Below are positions 33,401 to 46,800 of a stretch of 64,000 nt of DNA, in pieces. The position numbers and the translations under genes are program-made. The DNA lies in contig CAUJGJ010000304.1 of NCBI GenBank assembly GCA_963170055.1, positions 442,001 through 506,000 on the forward strand, written 5' to 3'. The stretch's first letter is position 1; each line of letters begins with the position of its first letter. The notes below the pieces were generated by a model. That model was not told where the DNA came from. It did no database searches and was given only the letters and a program-made list of their open reading frames with translations. The stretch is from Halisarca cf. caerulea. Its lineage: Eukaryota; Porifera; Demospongiae; Chondrillida; Halisarcidae.

Positions 33401-36400
33401 GGTCTCAAATGATAGATACTGTATACCCACCTAATGACCAGCAATCAGTAAAAGAGTGACTCCATGCAGGGGTGAAAATTAACACTCGCCCGCCAGCCCG
33501 AGGCGGGTAGTTTCTACCACGGGCGAGTAAAACTTGTAAAGATGGGCGCCCGTGTGGCCAGTAAGACTACCCTTCTAACATGGCTGATCTAAATTCTCCA
33601 GACATAGCTTTGAAAAGAATTCAAGTACAGCTACTAAGTTGCAACGAAGGAAGCTTAGGATTAGTATCTTTCAAAAGTAAGGCTGTAATCAATTTTATCA
33701 AAGTAGTTTTTGAATGCATCTGGATAAATTCTATGTTTACGTAGGAGAAGCCTTGGGCGTTTAGCTGGCTTTTGCACTCGTGACGTCATAGGTCTTTGGT
33801 GACAAATTTACGTAGTTCAGTCTGGGGCTAAGGCTTTCAGGGAAACATTCAATCTCACATTTTCAGAAAAAATATAACTGTGGTTTCTTTAAGGGGGGAG
33901 GGTTAAAGGGGGTATTTTGCCCTCCGACCTCGGACCCTGTTGCCCCAACCTCCCCCCTCACTTGTATTCCTGTAACATGCACAATTGCAACAGACTAATC
34001 TACGTACATATGTACTGTATTCATGATCAAAAGCAGCTTGAGTGGCACAAAGGGGCCTCAAGAAAACTGTTTAAGGTCCCACCCCCTACATCAAATGCCT
34101 CGTCATTGCCCCTCTCCTTTTTGTGCTTTACCTACATTGATTTGTAGGCAAAACACAATAATTGTATGAAAATAACAGAAGGGTGCATGGTAAAAGTATC
34201 TACATAGAGTGGGTGTTTTGTGAGTATCGGGCTAATACTGTATAATATTGAAGACTCAAAGAAACGTGGTCTTAGCAAACATCCCAAATAAGCCTGACAT
34301 TGAAGTCTAGATCAGCTATTACTGAAATCTTGTACGATTTTTCTGAATAAACCTGATGGTTATCTTGGATCCCCTTTGCAGACATTGACATCACACAATG
34401 GACCCTTGTGAACATGAATACATAAGTTGCCATCGAGTACTAAAGTAGGATAATAATGACTACATACAAAACTGGGCTAGTAAATGAATACTTGGGCTGG
34501 TATCTTTTGGGTGTCACTGGCCCAGGTGGCTAGTGAAGGAAAAAGTTAATTTACACCCCTGCCATGCCTTTCATTTGCGAGAAAATCATCTTGTTTTACA
34601 TATATTGCCATTTTGGAAATGACATGTACGTATGTATAACAGTTCATACGTAGTTCTGTGTGCAGTCACTCCCTACTGGAATATGAGAATATATCAATTG
34701 AAAGTGAGATAATCAAAGGGCTGCAACAGCTGAATGAAATCGATGTCTCAGGCTGGTGTTCATAGCATCATTGTGCTCTAGAGTTACCAGTCATGGGTTC
34801 AGCCTATATTTGTTCCCAAAGGACACAGCATTGAGTAAGAAATGAATGAGAGTCGACCACATACACAGCACCAAGAGGGATAGTCCTACAGAGTGTGCAG
34901 CCTCCATTTCACAAAGGATAGCATGAGCAGGAGGTTTAAATGAGGGTGAAGCTAAGGCCTAGGAAACAAGAAGCTCATTTTGGAAACATGGCTTGGTCCG
35001 AACACTGTTCCTTTACCCAGCAATGAGAAATCTTGCTCAATAGTGTGGTACTCAGCTTCCATCCATGGCAAATTGCCAGGGAGAAAGCTTTGCTTCCAGG
35101 ATGGCCTTTCGTAAAAGGGATAATTTTATTATTACTCTTTATTATAAAATTATGAATGCACATTACTCCTTGCATGGCATTGCATATTTTTTTTCCACCT
35201 GGTGTATAAGCAGATGAATGTGGTGTATATATTAAGCAAATGAATGTGGGCCACCACAACTGAAGCAATGCTTGAAAGCAGCAATTACTTCTGAATCATA
35301 TCCCACCAACAGGCCTAACGAGTTGGAGGCCATTGAAAGACACCATTCAAACAGTGAAACCTATGTAATATGGAAACCACTGGGACCACCATTAACTGTC
35401 CAGTTTATGGAGGTTTTGTATTATACACATGTCAATGTGAGGGATGTCAAATAGGGCAGAGCAGCCTGTGGTGTCCTCTCAAGGGAAGTGGCTGTACATT
35501 TCGGAGGTGTCCTTCAATAGAGGTTTCACTGTAGTCGTACGCATTAATTTCAAAATTTGTTCAAAAAAGTGCACATAAGTACATTGTAGTTATGTGCATG
35601 CTTTGATAGTCTAGTCAGACATAGAATCTGATGGTCCAGGAAAATTTGAGCAAATTTTAATTTAGTGATAACACAATGTGGTAAATTAACTCGTGTATGC
35701 TTTCTGAGATAGTGGCAGTACCCTGCCTTGCACCATGCAGTTATCAGCAAGCAATGTACTCATTTGTCTGAATGTGACAATGCTCATTGATCACACTGGT
35801 AGTTCTGCTTTCAACAGGGACACAAATCAGAACACAGTACTCAACAGTAATAGGTCCAGTTTGGACAATTTTGAAATTGATGCCTTGACATGCATGGATA
35901 TGACAATGGTATGTGCATAGACACTATATACTACATAACCAGGACTGGAAACTTGGTAGATTTTGCAGGACCATGATACTTAACACTTCTGGAAAAAAAT
36001 AGCGAAATGGAAGTAGAATAAATTACAGACGGTGATTTTAGCCGCTTTGACTTCTGGGAATCATATTAGATAGCTTTCTGAATGATTTTGACCAAATCAC
36101 GCAAAGTATGTACGTTTTCGCTGATGAAATTTTGGAATTGTCTACTTGGTTATAGGATTTCGCAAGCCAAATAATGTTGTATACCACAAAAACGGTAGTA
36201 TCCTGAGAGAAATATGACCATGCAGTGCACGTAGTGTTACATTAGCTACAATTTGAAGAAAGAATGGAATCAATTGGGTGACAACTGACAAGGATACAGG
36301 AACCATAGTGGGACAATGTCATTTGGGGTAAAATTTGGCCTAACTCTGTATTCTGAAGGATTTGAGACTTCTAACATGGACGTGTACACGAATGATAATG

Positions 36401-39400
36401 TAAAGATTGTGTTGAGAACCTATTCAAGGTTGTCCACAGTACAGCTTGTCGGCAGTTGTGCCCAAAATGTGAAATCTGAACCTATTTTGATTCATTTTGC
36501 ATGGTCCTGTTTAATTTGCTCCTTGTGTCTATGGTAGAACCACTTGCATGTTGACTTAATTTTGATCCTACTTTAGTAACAGAAGTATGTTGCTTGATAA
36601 TTAAAAGCTGTTTAGTTTTTTTTTGATCAATATACAGTTTTAGCAAATGTTACCATGTTTTTTTTCATTTCCATTTGTTATACACTGGATACCATAAGAT
36701 TCAATGTGATATAAATTGGAGCAGTGTGATATATAAATTGGAGCAGTGTGATATATAAATTGGAGTAGTGTGGTTTGGATTGAAACAATGTGATAAATGT
36801 GACCTTACGAGGACAGTCCTTACAGCCTAGCTAAATGACAAACAATAATCAAGAGACCAACTGGCAGTGGCTGTAATTAGCAGCTTCTAACTGAAGTGCA
36901 AGTACAATGCACCATGCATGTAGCCCCTCATTGCATAAATGGTATTGCTTCGAAATTCTTTGTACGTATGTGTTTTTAGCCGTCTTTTGGGGGTCAAACC
37001 ATATTATTACAGTAGAACCTCACAAATACGACCACCCTTGGGACCGTTGTAAGTGGTCTTAATTTTGAGGTGGTCTTATTTCTGAAAGTACTGCCCAGAA
37101 TAGCATGGCACATCCAAAAGTCTTTCCATAAACACAGGATGCACATAAGGCAATAAAACTGTTGAAAAATTGTGCCATCACACCTCTTTTATTGTTACTC
37201 CATTACGATGTTAAAAAAGTGACCCCAAGTTCACCATCTGATGTCGTCATTTCAGAGCCTAATGTCCACAGAAAACAGCAGTATCCACAAATAAGTGGTC
37301 TTAATTGTGAGGTTTTGACATCCAGAAGAAAAAATGTGGTCTTTATTCTGAAACTAATTTCCATGTAAAACTATAGGAGAAATTCCGGACTGCAACAAAG
37401 TGGTCTTAATTCTGAGGTGGTCTTATTTCCGGGGTGGTCTTATTGCGAGGTTCTACTGTACTCAAAAGAATAATGATATGAGTACAAAAAAAAGAGGTAG
37501 AGGACCGGACACAGGGGTGTGTAATAATATGATCATGTGATCACAGGTACAATTACTTCCCTGGCAAGGTCGGGACAAAGGAAAAGAAAATGACAGCAAA
37601 GTACAGACATTTAGAGACAAAAATACAGAGAAAAAAACAAGCAATAACAACAAAAGAACCCATACAACAAAACACAAAGAACAGCTATTACTAGAAAACA
37701 GTAAAGGCAAACATTGAAATTAACAGTGGTAACAATACGATGATCATAAATAAGACAAGGACCATGATGGACATGAACGAGCATTGAAGATAGTGTGGCT
37801 ATAGTTAATAGCAGTCTTTGCTATGTTTGTTAGGAGATTACGCCTATCACGGACTTTAGATAGTGGAGCTGCAGCTTTTAGGGCTGAGAAGGTGTGATGT
37901 CAGTAGTTGCCCAGCGAGCCAATCTCCATCGTGTGGAGCTGGGCTGAGTAGTCCAGAGCTTGCAAGTTTGAAATTAGAAGTTGGTAATTTAGTTTACAGA
38001 GCTTGAAATCTCGTGCTTTGGTCATATTGGTGGCGGAATTCCAAGGGACAGTGAGTTCCAAGAGAATGATTTCGTTGTTACTCTTCATGCAAATATCAGG
38101 TCTCGCAGTGGTCGAAATGATGGAGGAAGGCACAGTCCAAGTCATGATGGAGAAATACCCTAGTCCAACTTCACACACCTGACTGAAAGGTGGTCTTTCA
38201 CACTACAGAACTCGGCAAAATCGGTATTTTTGCCTAAAAAGCATGCACATTGATGTTTCGCGCAGACACTTGCCTCATAAAGCAAACAACATCGGTACGA
38301 ATGCTAAAGCTGTTATGATTGACAGGCTTCGCAAACCGAAAGTTTCCATTGTATAGTGCTATTTGCGGAAATTGCTGCTGCATGCCAAACAGCAGATTTT
38401 ACATTTGTACAGAGCCAGACTACAGCTGAGAGAATTGGGAAATCGATCGAACAAAACTGCTTCTCTTTGTTAAGCTTCGATGTCTCGCCTTTTTCAACTC
38501 CTTTTTGATCAATTGTTTAGGCAACAAGTCACCTGGTCTGAGAGGATGCCTATTCCGTATTCAGTGGTCCCAGGTCTAGGGAAGACGCATACGATCAGTA
38601 GTTTCCTTATCGCCCGAACCTGCTGATAAGATGGCGGCTCGTTCGAAATTCAAGATTTTTTCGTGAATTTTTCTGATTTCTACCCTGATTGTTTGGTGGT
38701 ATATATATTGTGTGAAATCCTCAGATGATATTTTTAATACTCTTTTGCACTTTTTTTGCACCGAAGAAGTCCCTAATGGAATGAATGCCTGGTGGAGCTG
38801 TTCTCATCTATAGTCGTTTGCGGCATCATTATTTCTCGTTTCAAGTCAACTCCAGATGTCGGCATCTATCATCTATGCATTGGCTTTTGATTATGTCAGG
38901 AGACATTGAGACCAATCTGGGACTAGTCTGATTCCCCTGCACAATCTGTGGAAAGCCAGTCAGGTCTAACCAGCGTGGCATATGTTGCGCTGTGTGTGAT
39001 CGCTGGACCCACGCCAGATGTGCCTGTGTGAGTGTGGATGTTTATGCTAGTCTTAGCAATCATGCTAGTGAAAGTTGGTACTGTCCTTCCTGTATTTTTG
39101 CTGATTTGCCCAACCCGAAGTATCCTAATAATGTCATTGGCAAGGTCAGTGGTGTTGATTTCAGCTGTGATGATGTCAGTTTTACATCCTTTATCTTACC
39201 CTCAAAACCCAATGCTAGTATATTCGTTACCCATCTAAACATTAGAAGTATCTTAACAAAGCTTGATGATGTTGAAATATTCTTGAAAGGGATTGGTTGT
39301 GAGCATAATATTATGGTGTTTGGGTTTTCTGAATCATGGTTGGACTCGTTTATTCCTGACAACAGTTTGTAGTCATCTGGGTTTACAATGTATAGGAAGG

Positions 39401-42400
39401 ATAGGAGGTCAGCCCAAAGGGGTGGTGGAGTTGTCATTTTTGTGTCCAACTCATTGAAGAACATTAGGCGTGATGATCTGGAGCTTGATGATATTGAGGC
39501 TCCATGGGTCGAGGTGAAATTCAGTAAGACCAACCTACTGATCTGCAATGTTTACCGTCCGCCTAATGCTCTTGCAACATGGATGGACACTTTTGGTAAC
39601 CTACTGGAAGCAGCTGCAACTGGTAGTCATAAAAGGCTAGTTTTGGGTGACTTTAACTGCGACTTTGGCAAATTATATTCCACTGCAAGCGGGAATTTTT
39701 GCTGTTTAGATAACCTAACAACGTTGTGCTCCAGTGCCAAAGTTCCCTTCTGATGTCATTGATCAGTTTCGCTCTGTATCTGTTTTGCTGGTTGTTTCAA
39801 AAGTACTTGAAAGACTGGTAAAGCATCAGTTATCAGGATTTCTTGAGGCATCTGATATGGTTGTAGAAATTCTTTGACGTGCTAGATCCATTAGGATAAG
39901 TTTTAATTTTGGACAGATAACGCATGTCACAATTTTTCATCAACAATCATTCAATTGTACAACGTTTCCCCCACTTGGGCTTCTTCAGGTACACACAACT
40001 AAAAAAAAACAATCAGTTCAATCAGTTTAGTTTTTTAGTTGTGTGTACCTCAAGAAGCCCAAGTGGGCGAAACGTTGTACAATTGAAATGATTGCTGATG
40101 AAAAATTGTGACATGCGTTATCTGTCCAAAGTTAAAACTTATCCTAATTGAGGCATCTGATGTTCTATGTGAAAACCAAGCTGGGTTCAGACCAAACTAC
40201 ACCACTCAGGATGTTCTGCTTGCTTTCTGTAGATGACTGGAGAATGGCCCTTGACCAGAATCTACTGGTAGTGGTGATAATGTTTAACCTCAGTAAGTCT
40301 TTTGACATGGTGGACCATCGGGTTTTGCTAAAGAAACTGAGTTGTTATAGTATGCGGGAGTCATCCTTGTCTTGGTTTGAAAATTATCTCTGCAATAGAC
40401 GCCAAATGGTAGTGATTGATGCAACTCCATCACCTTGGTTTGGAGTTCTGTGTGGTGTCCTGCAGGGTTCCAGCTTAGGCCCTTTGCTATTTTCTATTTA
40501 TGTAAACGATCTAGCTAAGGCTGCTACATCGATCTTGCAAAGTCAGACAGTTTGCAGATGATACCTCTGCTTACTCTGCTTGCCCCACCCCAGCTGAACT
40601 CTCTTGCTCACTAACGAAAGACCTACAATCTATCAGTTGCTGGATTGAAAGAAATGGATTACATCTTAATACTGCTAAGACACAGTTATTGTTCCAGATA
40701 CGTACTATAGTGACCGATTGTTCTAAGTCTCTTTCCAGATGTTATAGTGACCGATTGTGAAGATTGGGCTGCAATTTCTCTCAGTTCCCATCAGTAAACT
40801 GAGAACCGAAAATCAATGTACTTTATTCTAAATTAAATAAGATTGTAGCCTCACTTATACCTTTAAATTACAATGTGGGGCCTTGCTCCTTTGTTACCCT
40901 GTATCTCTTTTTGATTACATTCAATTCAGCTGTCCAAATTTTCTGATGTTCCTGATAATCACAATGTCAAAGATTGCAAGCGTTTTGCAAAGTGTATTGT
41001 GTGCTATACAGAAATTTGATATTCAAAGCTTGCACAGCACAATTTGTGTTATAAAGCAGAAGCCTTTGAAGCCTTTTGCAGCATTGTAACAGCATATCCA
41101 TGGATTTTCTGTGGAATGTCACAGATTTCTGCATGGAAATGCGTATGTGGGAAAATGTTAGCTACAATTGTCACATGATGCTAGTGATACTGTTAAAAAC
41201 AACTATCAATACATCTTTGATGAAGTGGATTACCTCACTATATTGTGTACAGTTCTTTGATTATCAGAATTACTCTCAGATACGTATGTACGTATGTATG
41301 TACTGATTTTCACAGGTAGGTGGACTTGAATATTTTGGGGGCCTGCTGTGTGTTAACTGTTTTCTAAGGAGTACAGTATATTTTGTTGGTTACAGGTTAA
41401 TGAAATTTTTGATGTGTTTGTGTATACATATTGTACTGCTGTGTGTGAACTTTGGCTACTCTATGTATAAATTCTACTTTTGTACAGGTCGTGACAGATG
41501 GATTGACTACAATCGGAGGGATTATGATGCAAGTCAAGTACCCCCAGAATGGTATACATTGAAAGCACAACAATTTTTTGTATATGTAATATATTTACCA
41601 AGTGGTTTAGCAAGGTTAACTGATTCTATCGGTAGTGTAGTCCAATCTGGTCGCCCACATATTTCGGAATGTAAATTGATGGATATTATGGCCCAGCTTA
41701 CAAATTCGATCACGGCAGGAATAATCTACCATTTTAACAGAGTTTTCTAAGTGTGTGTGCTCTAGCACTTGTTCAATCATAACAGTAGACCCATGGCTCC
41801 CCGTTTTTCACTCTGTGCTGTTATCTTGTAAGTGAAACTTGACTTTGTGGCAGAATCTGTCCACAGTGGATACGGCAACTTACGACGTAATATTTATTGT
41901 TTTGTGGTACAGTGTTTCCCCCCCAAGATGAAATTGTAACAGGGCGGGTATTGCATGTTAATCTAGCATTGATGCCCTACTCGGTGATGTCATAAGAATG
42001 GCGGAGAAGTCAGCGAGATACTGCATTAGTCTTGTACCCAGCCCCTTCCGCCGGCCACCATTTTATTCTACCTGACGAAAGGGTCTGGCAAAGATGAATG
42101 GAAAAACAGTTGCATAAGGTGTGGTCGAGTTAATTGGGTAGAGTTTTGCCAAACAACTGCAAAGCTATTAATTATTCATAATAAGTGAATGCCTACTCGA
42201 AGATGGCGTGCACAATCGATCGTGATATTGCAAGAATCATTAATTTATTGATGACAGGGTACCCCTCGCTAAAACCTAAGCATAAAGAAAGCTTCAATAT
42301 CCATCCTTAAGCGTAGTGATACCTTCGTGAGCTTTCCAACGGGGTATGGCAAGAAGGTACCGTATAAGCAAAGCTACGTAGCTGCTGTAGTTGTAGACGA

Positions 42401-43835
42401 AGCACACTGCATATTCCAATGGTTTGGCATGCATCATATGACTTCTGATTTGACACCATGCATATCGAAAGATCTATGCTGCAATATGCTGGCGTCTTTA
42501 CGGACAAAGATCGGGATAGTGAACAAGAGTATTCCACACAAAAGAAGAAAACAGACTTATTCACACATATTACTCCGGAGTACAAACAGACGGTGACGAA
42601 GTGGCTGGAAAAACATCTGTAAACAGAGGATAAATCTCAGCAATACTTAAAGACTCCATTTTATTTCTCTTACTTGTGCTGGTGTCGAGTACGGTAATAA
42701 TAGTATTCATTAGCTGTTAATTGTTTATGCGGCCTAATTGGTCCATGTCAGATGTAGGACCGTGCAACTGTTTTTCCGGTCATCTGTGCCAGACCCTTTC
42801 ATCGGGTAGAATAAAATGGCGGTCAGCAGAAGGGGCTGGGTACAAGACTAATACTGCATAGCCTATGGAAAGCTTCAAACACAGACAACGTTTCTGATAA
42901 GTAGAATTAGAAGGCAATAATCATTGAATACTGTGAAATTCAGTAATTTAAAACAGCTATGCACTAGAAACGATCAGTGAGAAATGCTAAATGGAGAACT
43001 GTAGCTCTACAATATATAAAATTATTATGTAGAAAGAGTATATTACTTTCAGAAATGCAAACAGGGCGGGGCACCCTGTTCCAGGTATACTGGGGGAAAC
43101 ACTGTGGTGTTTAGTTCATTTGGTGCTGATGGCTTGAAGTTGCCATAGTAAGCAAGGGACTGCTCGAAGAAAAAGTTCTATAAGGCCGAATGATAATACC
43201 AAAATTGTTTGCCTATTTGATTTTATCGCTTGTGTAGTAGTGTGGTGGTATAAAAATGAATTCAGGTCCGGTAATATATTGTCCAGGTTGTTTAATAAAT
43301 TTTGAGAAAGAAAGGTAAATACTTCTAGCTAGGGATCAATGGGACTTGGTATCTTGTGCAGGTTACAGTGATACATGTCACATTCCTTGTGCCAATTTGG
43401 ATGTTCAAGCAGACCACATTGAATCAAACAATTGTAATTCAGTTAAAGCATCACAATTGATGAAAATCGATCATTAATTTTGCAAACACATCAGAAGACA
43501 ATCATTTTTTTGTCAGTCATGGCTGAACCAATACAGACATCACAAACCAATGCTACACTGATGTACAGTACAGTCTTTGTCCCTTTATAACAAGGACTGG
43601 TAGTCCAGTGATATAGCTGGAAATTAACAAGCGATTCGAGTTTAAAAAACTCGTGGGCCGCCTACGGCCCTGGAAACTCGAATTGCTTGGAAATCGTTGT
43701 TATTGAATAAAATAATACTTCGAAGAACTCTTCTGGTCGAAAAGACTCTTCGCTGATAAAATCAGGAGCAAACGAATGAATTTCACCGAAATATAGCCGA
43801 AAGATTACGTACCGACTTTGCGTCCACCATGTTGT

Positions 43836-43879
<44 letters not shown>

Positions 43880-46800
43880 ACATCGTTACGGACGTTCCGG
43901 ACACTTCCGGTGAAAGTAAAAACAATATAGGGCCGCCTTCCGGCGGCCCAAAAATAGAGTAGCATGTACCTGTAGCATGCAATGAGTTTTAATAGTTATG
44001 GATTGCAAGCAGTTATATCAAGGCCTGTTATTGTACTATTATTGCCATGCAGCATCCAACCATGGCTGGAATATTAGCCATGTAGGATAAAAACCTATCC
44101 AGAGGTCTCCTGTTTCCCTTAGCATGGTAGTAGAGGCTTCCACAGCACTTCTGTACCATGTACATACCGTATATTCCCTAATTTTTGGCAGAGCAATTTT
44201 CCGGTCCAGGTCAGCAATTAGAGATACAGTACAATGGTTAAAACCAGTAGTGCGATGAAAAATTAGGTGCTAAAGGCGGAATTGTCACAACGGTTTCTTT
44301 TCATGATTATTGTGTACACATTTACCAGTGGGATTCTGAAATCAATGCTTTCTTCTTAAAACATAAATTTGATGAATATGACATACTAAAAGGTATGTGT
44401 GTCTATATTCATTGTTATTTTACTGATTTTTGAGCAAAAAATTGGAACATTTAAATGATAGACACCGCCTTGTACCATGATAGATGCCAAACGAGCAAAA
44501 CGTGAGGTAAACAGGCCTATAAGGACGAAAATATGTTCAAATTTTGCAGCTGACAAAAAGTTAGAGTCAAAGACTGAAAATTAGGCAAGAAGTAGAGTAT
44601 AACCTAACCCTGTTTGGTTCAGCACTGAATAATAACGGTGCCAAATAATTTCTGAATGGCTGAGGTCTGAAAGACTGTAAGCTATTCGGAGTTATACGAG
44701 GAGGGTGAAGGTGAATATCAACATTGTAATATCCATTATTACTGCAAACTCACAGCAAGTTCAAAGTACAAAAATCACAAATTGTCACCTAGAATATGCA
44801 TGCGCAGCCTGCCTTCAGATCCTTGTTGTGGATCAGAGACAGACTAATACAACAAAATGGGAAAGGGTGGGTTGGAATGTTAATATTCACCTTCACCCTC
44901 CTCGTATAACTCCGAATAGCTTACAGTCTTTCAGACCTCAGCCATTCGGAAATTATACTTCGGAGGGTTCCGGTTTCATATCAACATTGTAATTTTGAAG
45001 CTGTGGCAGTATCTAGTACACTGGCTGAAAAGGATGATATGGCTGGAGGTCTGAAATAATGGTTACAAAATGTTCTCACTGACGACCAGTCAGCTTGTTG
45101 TAAAACTTCTTGTATAGTAGCTCCACCGCTTATGGCAGCAGTTGTAGATGCAGCTCTAGTAGAGTGAGCCAAAAAAATAGAGTCGATGCCTGCTTCCTGG
45201 ATTGTGGATTTAATCCATCTTGCAATAGTACAAGATTGTACCGGTTGGTGAGGCTTGCTAATCCCAATGAACAGTTGTGAGGGAGACCACTCGTTGTTGG
45301 ATTGGGTACGGAACAGTGAGGTGATCTTTATATAAGCTTGAAGACAAAGCACTGGGCATAAGCTGATGTCCGAAGGGTACTGGGCGATCTCTAAAGGGGG
45401 TCTGAAGTGTCCAGGTCGAGATTGCTTGGCAAGACCGTCCAAATGAAATATGACCCCAGAGTCTGAAAAAGTGCACCTATTGACTGACAAAAGTGCCAGG
45501 TCAGATGATCGGCCTCCAGTAGTTAGTGCTAAGAGAGTGGCAAGTTTGTGGGTCAAGGTCGCTAAAGGTAGTAAAGTGTTAGGGCTGGATGATGCTATGT
45601 GTGTTAACACCTTGTGTACTGGCCATGTTGTTTTATATTTGGGCATTGGAGGTCTGGAATTAAATATGCCTTTCATGAGGTGAGAGACCAATGGATGAGA
45701 TTCCACCTAGTCTGGCATATCCGACCCTTTCCGCCATATTAAATAGGCGGGAGAAAGGGTCTGGGGCATTTGTAGGCAGTTAGCGTGAAATGTCGGGAGT
45801 TTTGCCTGACATCGTGAATATGTTTAAAATTCATATGAATATGATTAAAAGTGAATGAATCTCATTAGTAAGCCTTTCAAGCTTGCCAAAAAGCGGTGGA
45901 TCTTAGAGTGTACCATGTAAGCCTAGTAAGGACTTCCCAATAACTTTCAGATCAGGTAAAGAGAACGGACCCGCGGCCATTTCCACTTTTTAGCCGAGTA
46001 TCTATCTTCTGACTCGCTCGTGCGCACTCTTGTCGCTTGAGCGTTTAGCAATTTTAGTATTTATCCCCTAGCCAACCTCTAAACTTAACGCCTCGACTGG
46101 TCCATTCTCTTTTTCCGATGAGAAGGTTCGATCCTCGATCACTACATGCATGTGGATAACTCCGCTATGATGTAAGTTTTTCCTGAACTTTGTCGGCAGA
46201 CACACAAACTCTTCCTTGTTGTCAAGGATTCGAATAATAGAAGTAAGTTGCTTCTCTTTAGGTGACGTTCAGTCTTGCAAATGTTCGACGAGCAATCGTT
46301 GGTTCAGTCTATAGTTCAGTTTACTTCCGACGGCCATGATATTAACACATTGACAACCGTACGCCGGATGCGCCCAAATTGCATCACCGTTCTGATCACT
46401 GTGCGCCGTATGCACCCGTACCACGTAGGTGTTTTACAAATGGATTTTCCCCCGTTACTTTATATAGCAACCCTATGCTTGTATGACATCGTTGGATAGA
46501 GTAAAAATAGAGCTTTCTGATGAGGTATGATGCGCTATATGTTGTAATCCAAAATCGCGAGAAAATTGCAATTGATTGAAGGATCGAAAATCGCTAAATA
46601 AACAAGGCGGTCAAATTTCAACTGATTATGAAGAAAACCTGGCCAAGAAACTACAGACGCCGGCTTACAGAGGTCTTAAGACGATCTTGTATCCTCCATA
46701 AAAAGCTACAAGAAGTTTGACGTGCACCAGATCTTTTTTGAAGGTTATTGTTAACCTACCGTCAAACGCGGTGGTTTAGATCCTTGTTGTAACTTTGTGG

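Larger units (their letters stand above)
33374..35780. mobile_element. K1 element, copy 3, interrupted
   Basis: Starts tgaagagccactgactcg (a mutated end) and tracks copies 1 and 2. It is split at 33468-34561 by an hAT-like element, resumes with catgcctttcatttgcgag, and can be followed to the gaatctgatggtccagg region also present at 10340. It lies in NDUFA12 intron 2. Confidence 0.6.
38560..40870 (+). mobile_element. LINE-B (CR1/L2-like), degenerate
   Basis: A plus-strand non-LTR element with, in order: a 5' part (gataagatggcggc), a decayed 2A-like motif (38899-38925), a PHD finger, an apurinic-type endonuclease and a CR1/L2-type reverse transcriptase. The sequence between endonuclease and RT is shortened. 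A 291-bp foldback has inserted into the RT (39857-40147). Stops and shifts are scattered through it. It lies in NDUFA12 intron 2. Confidence 0.8.
41910..43104. mobile_element. hAT-like element containing a MULE-like element
   Basis: Ends cagtgtttccccccc and, inverted, cagtgtttcccccagtatac. Inside both ends lies the word gggcgggtattg / gggcggggcaccctg. 1195 bp in total, of which 824 bp is a nested element (42027-42850). No hAT transposase. Confidence 0.7.

Noticed and set aside
39860..40147. A complete hammerhead ribozyme in the foldback
   Set aside because: The CUGANGA and GAAA boxes are there but no stem III could be found, so I report it only as a partial resemblance.
46126..46140. ggttcgatcctc resembling a tRNA B box
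   Set aside because: No A box or cloverleaf can be drawn around it; it lies inside a MULE-like element.
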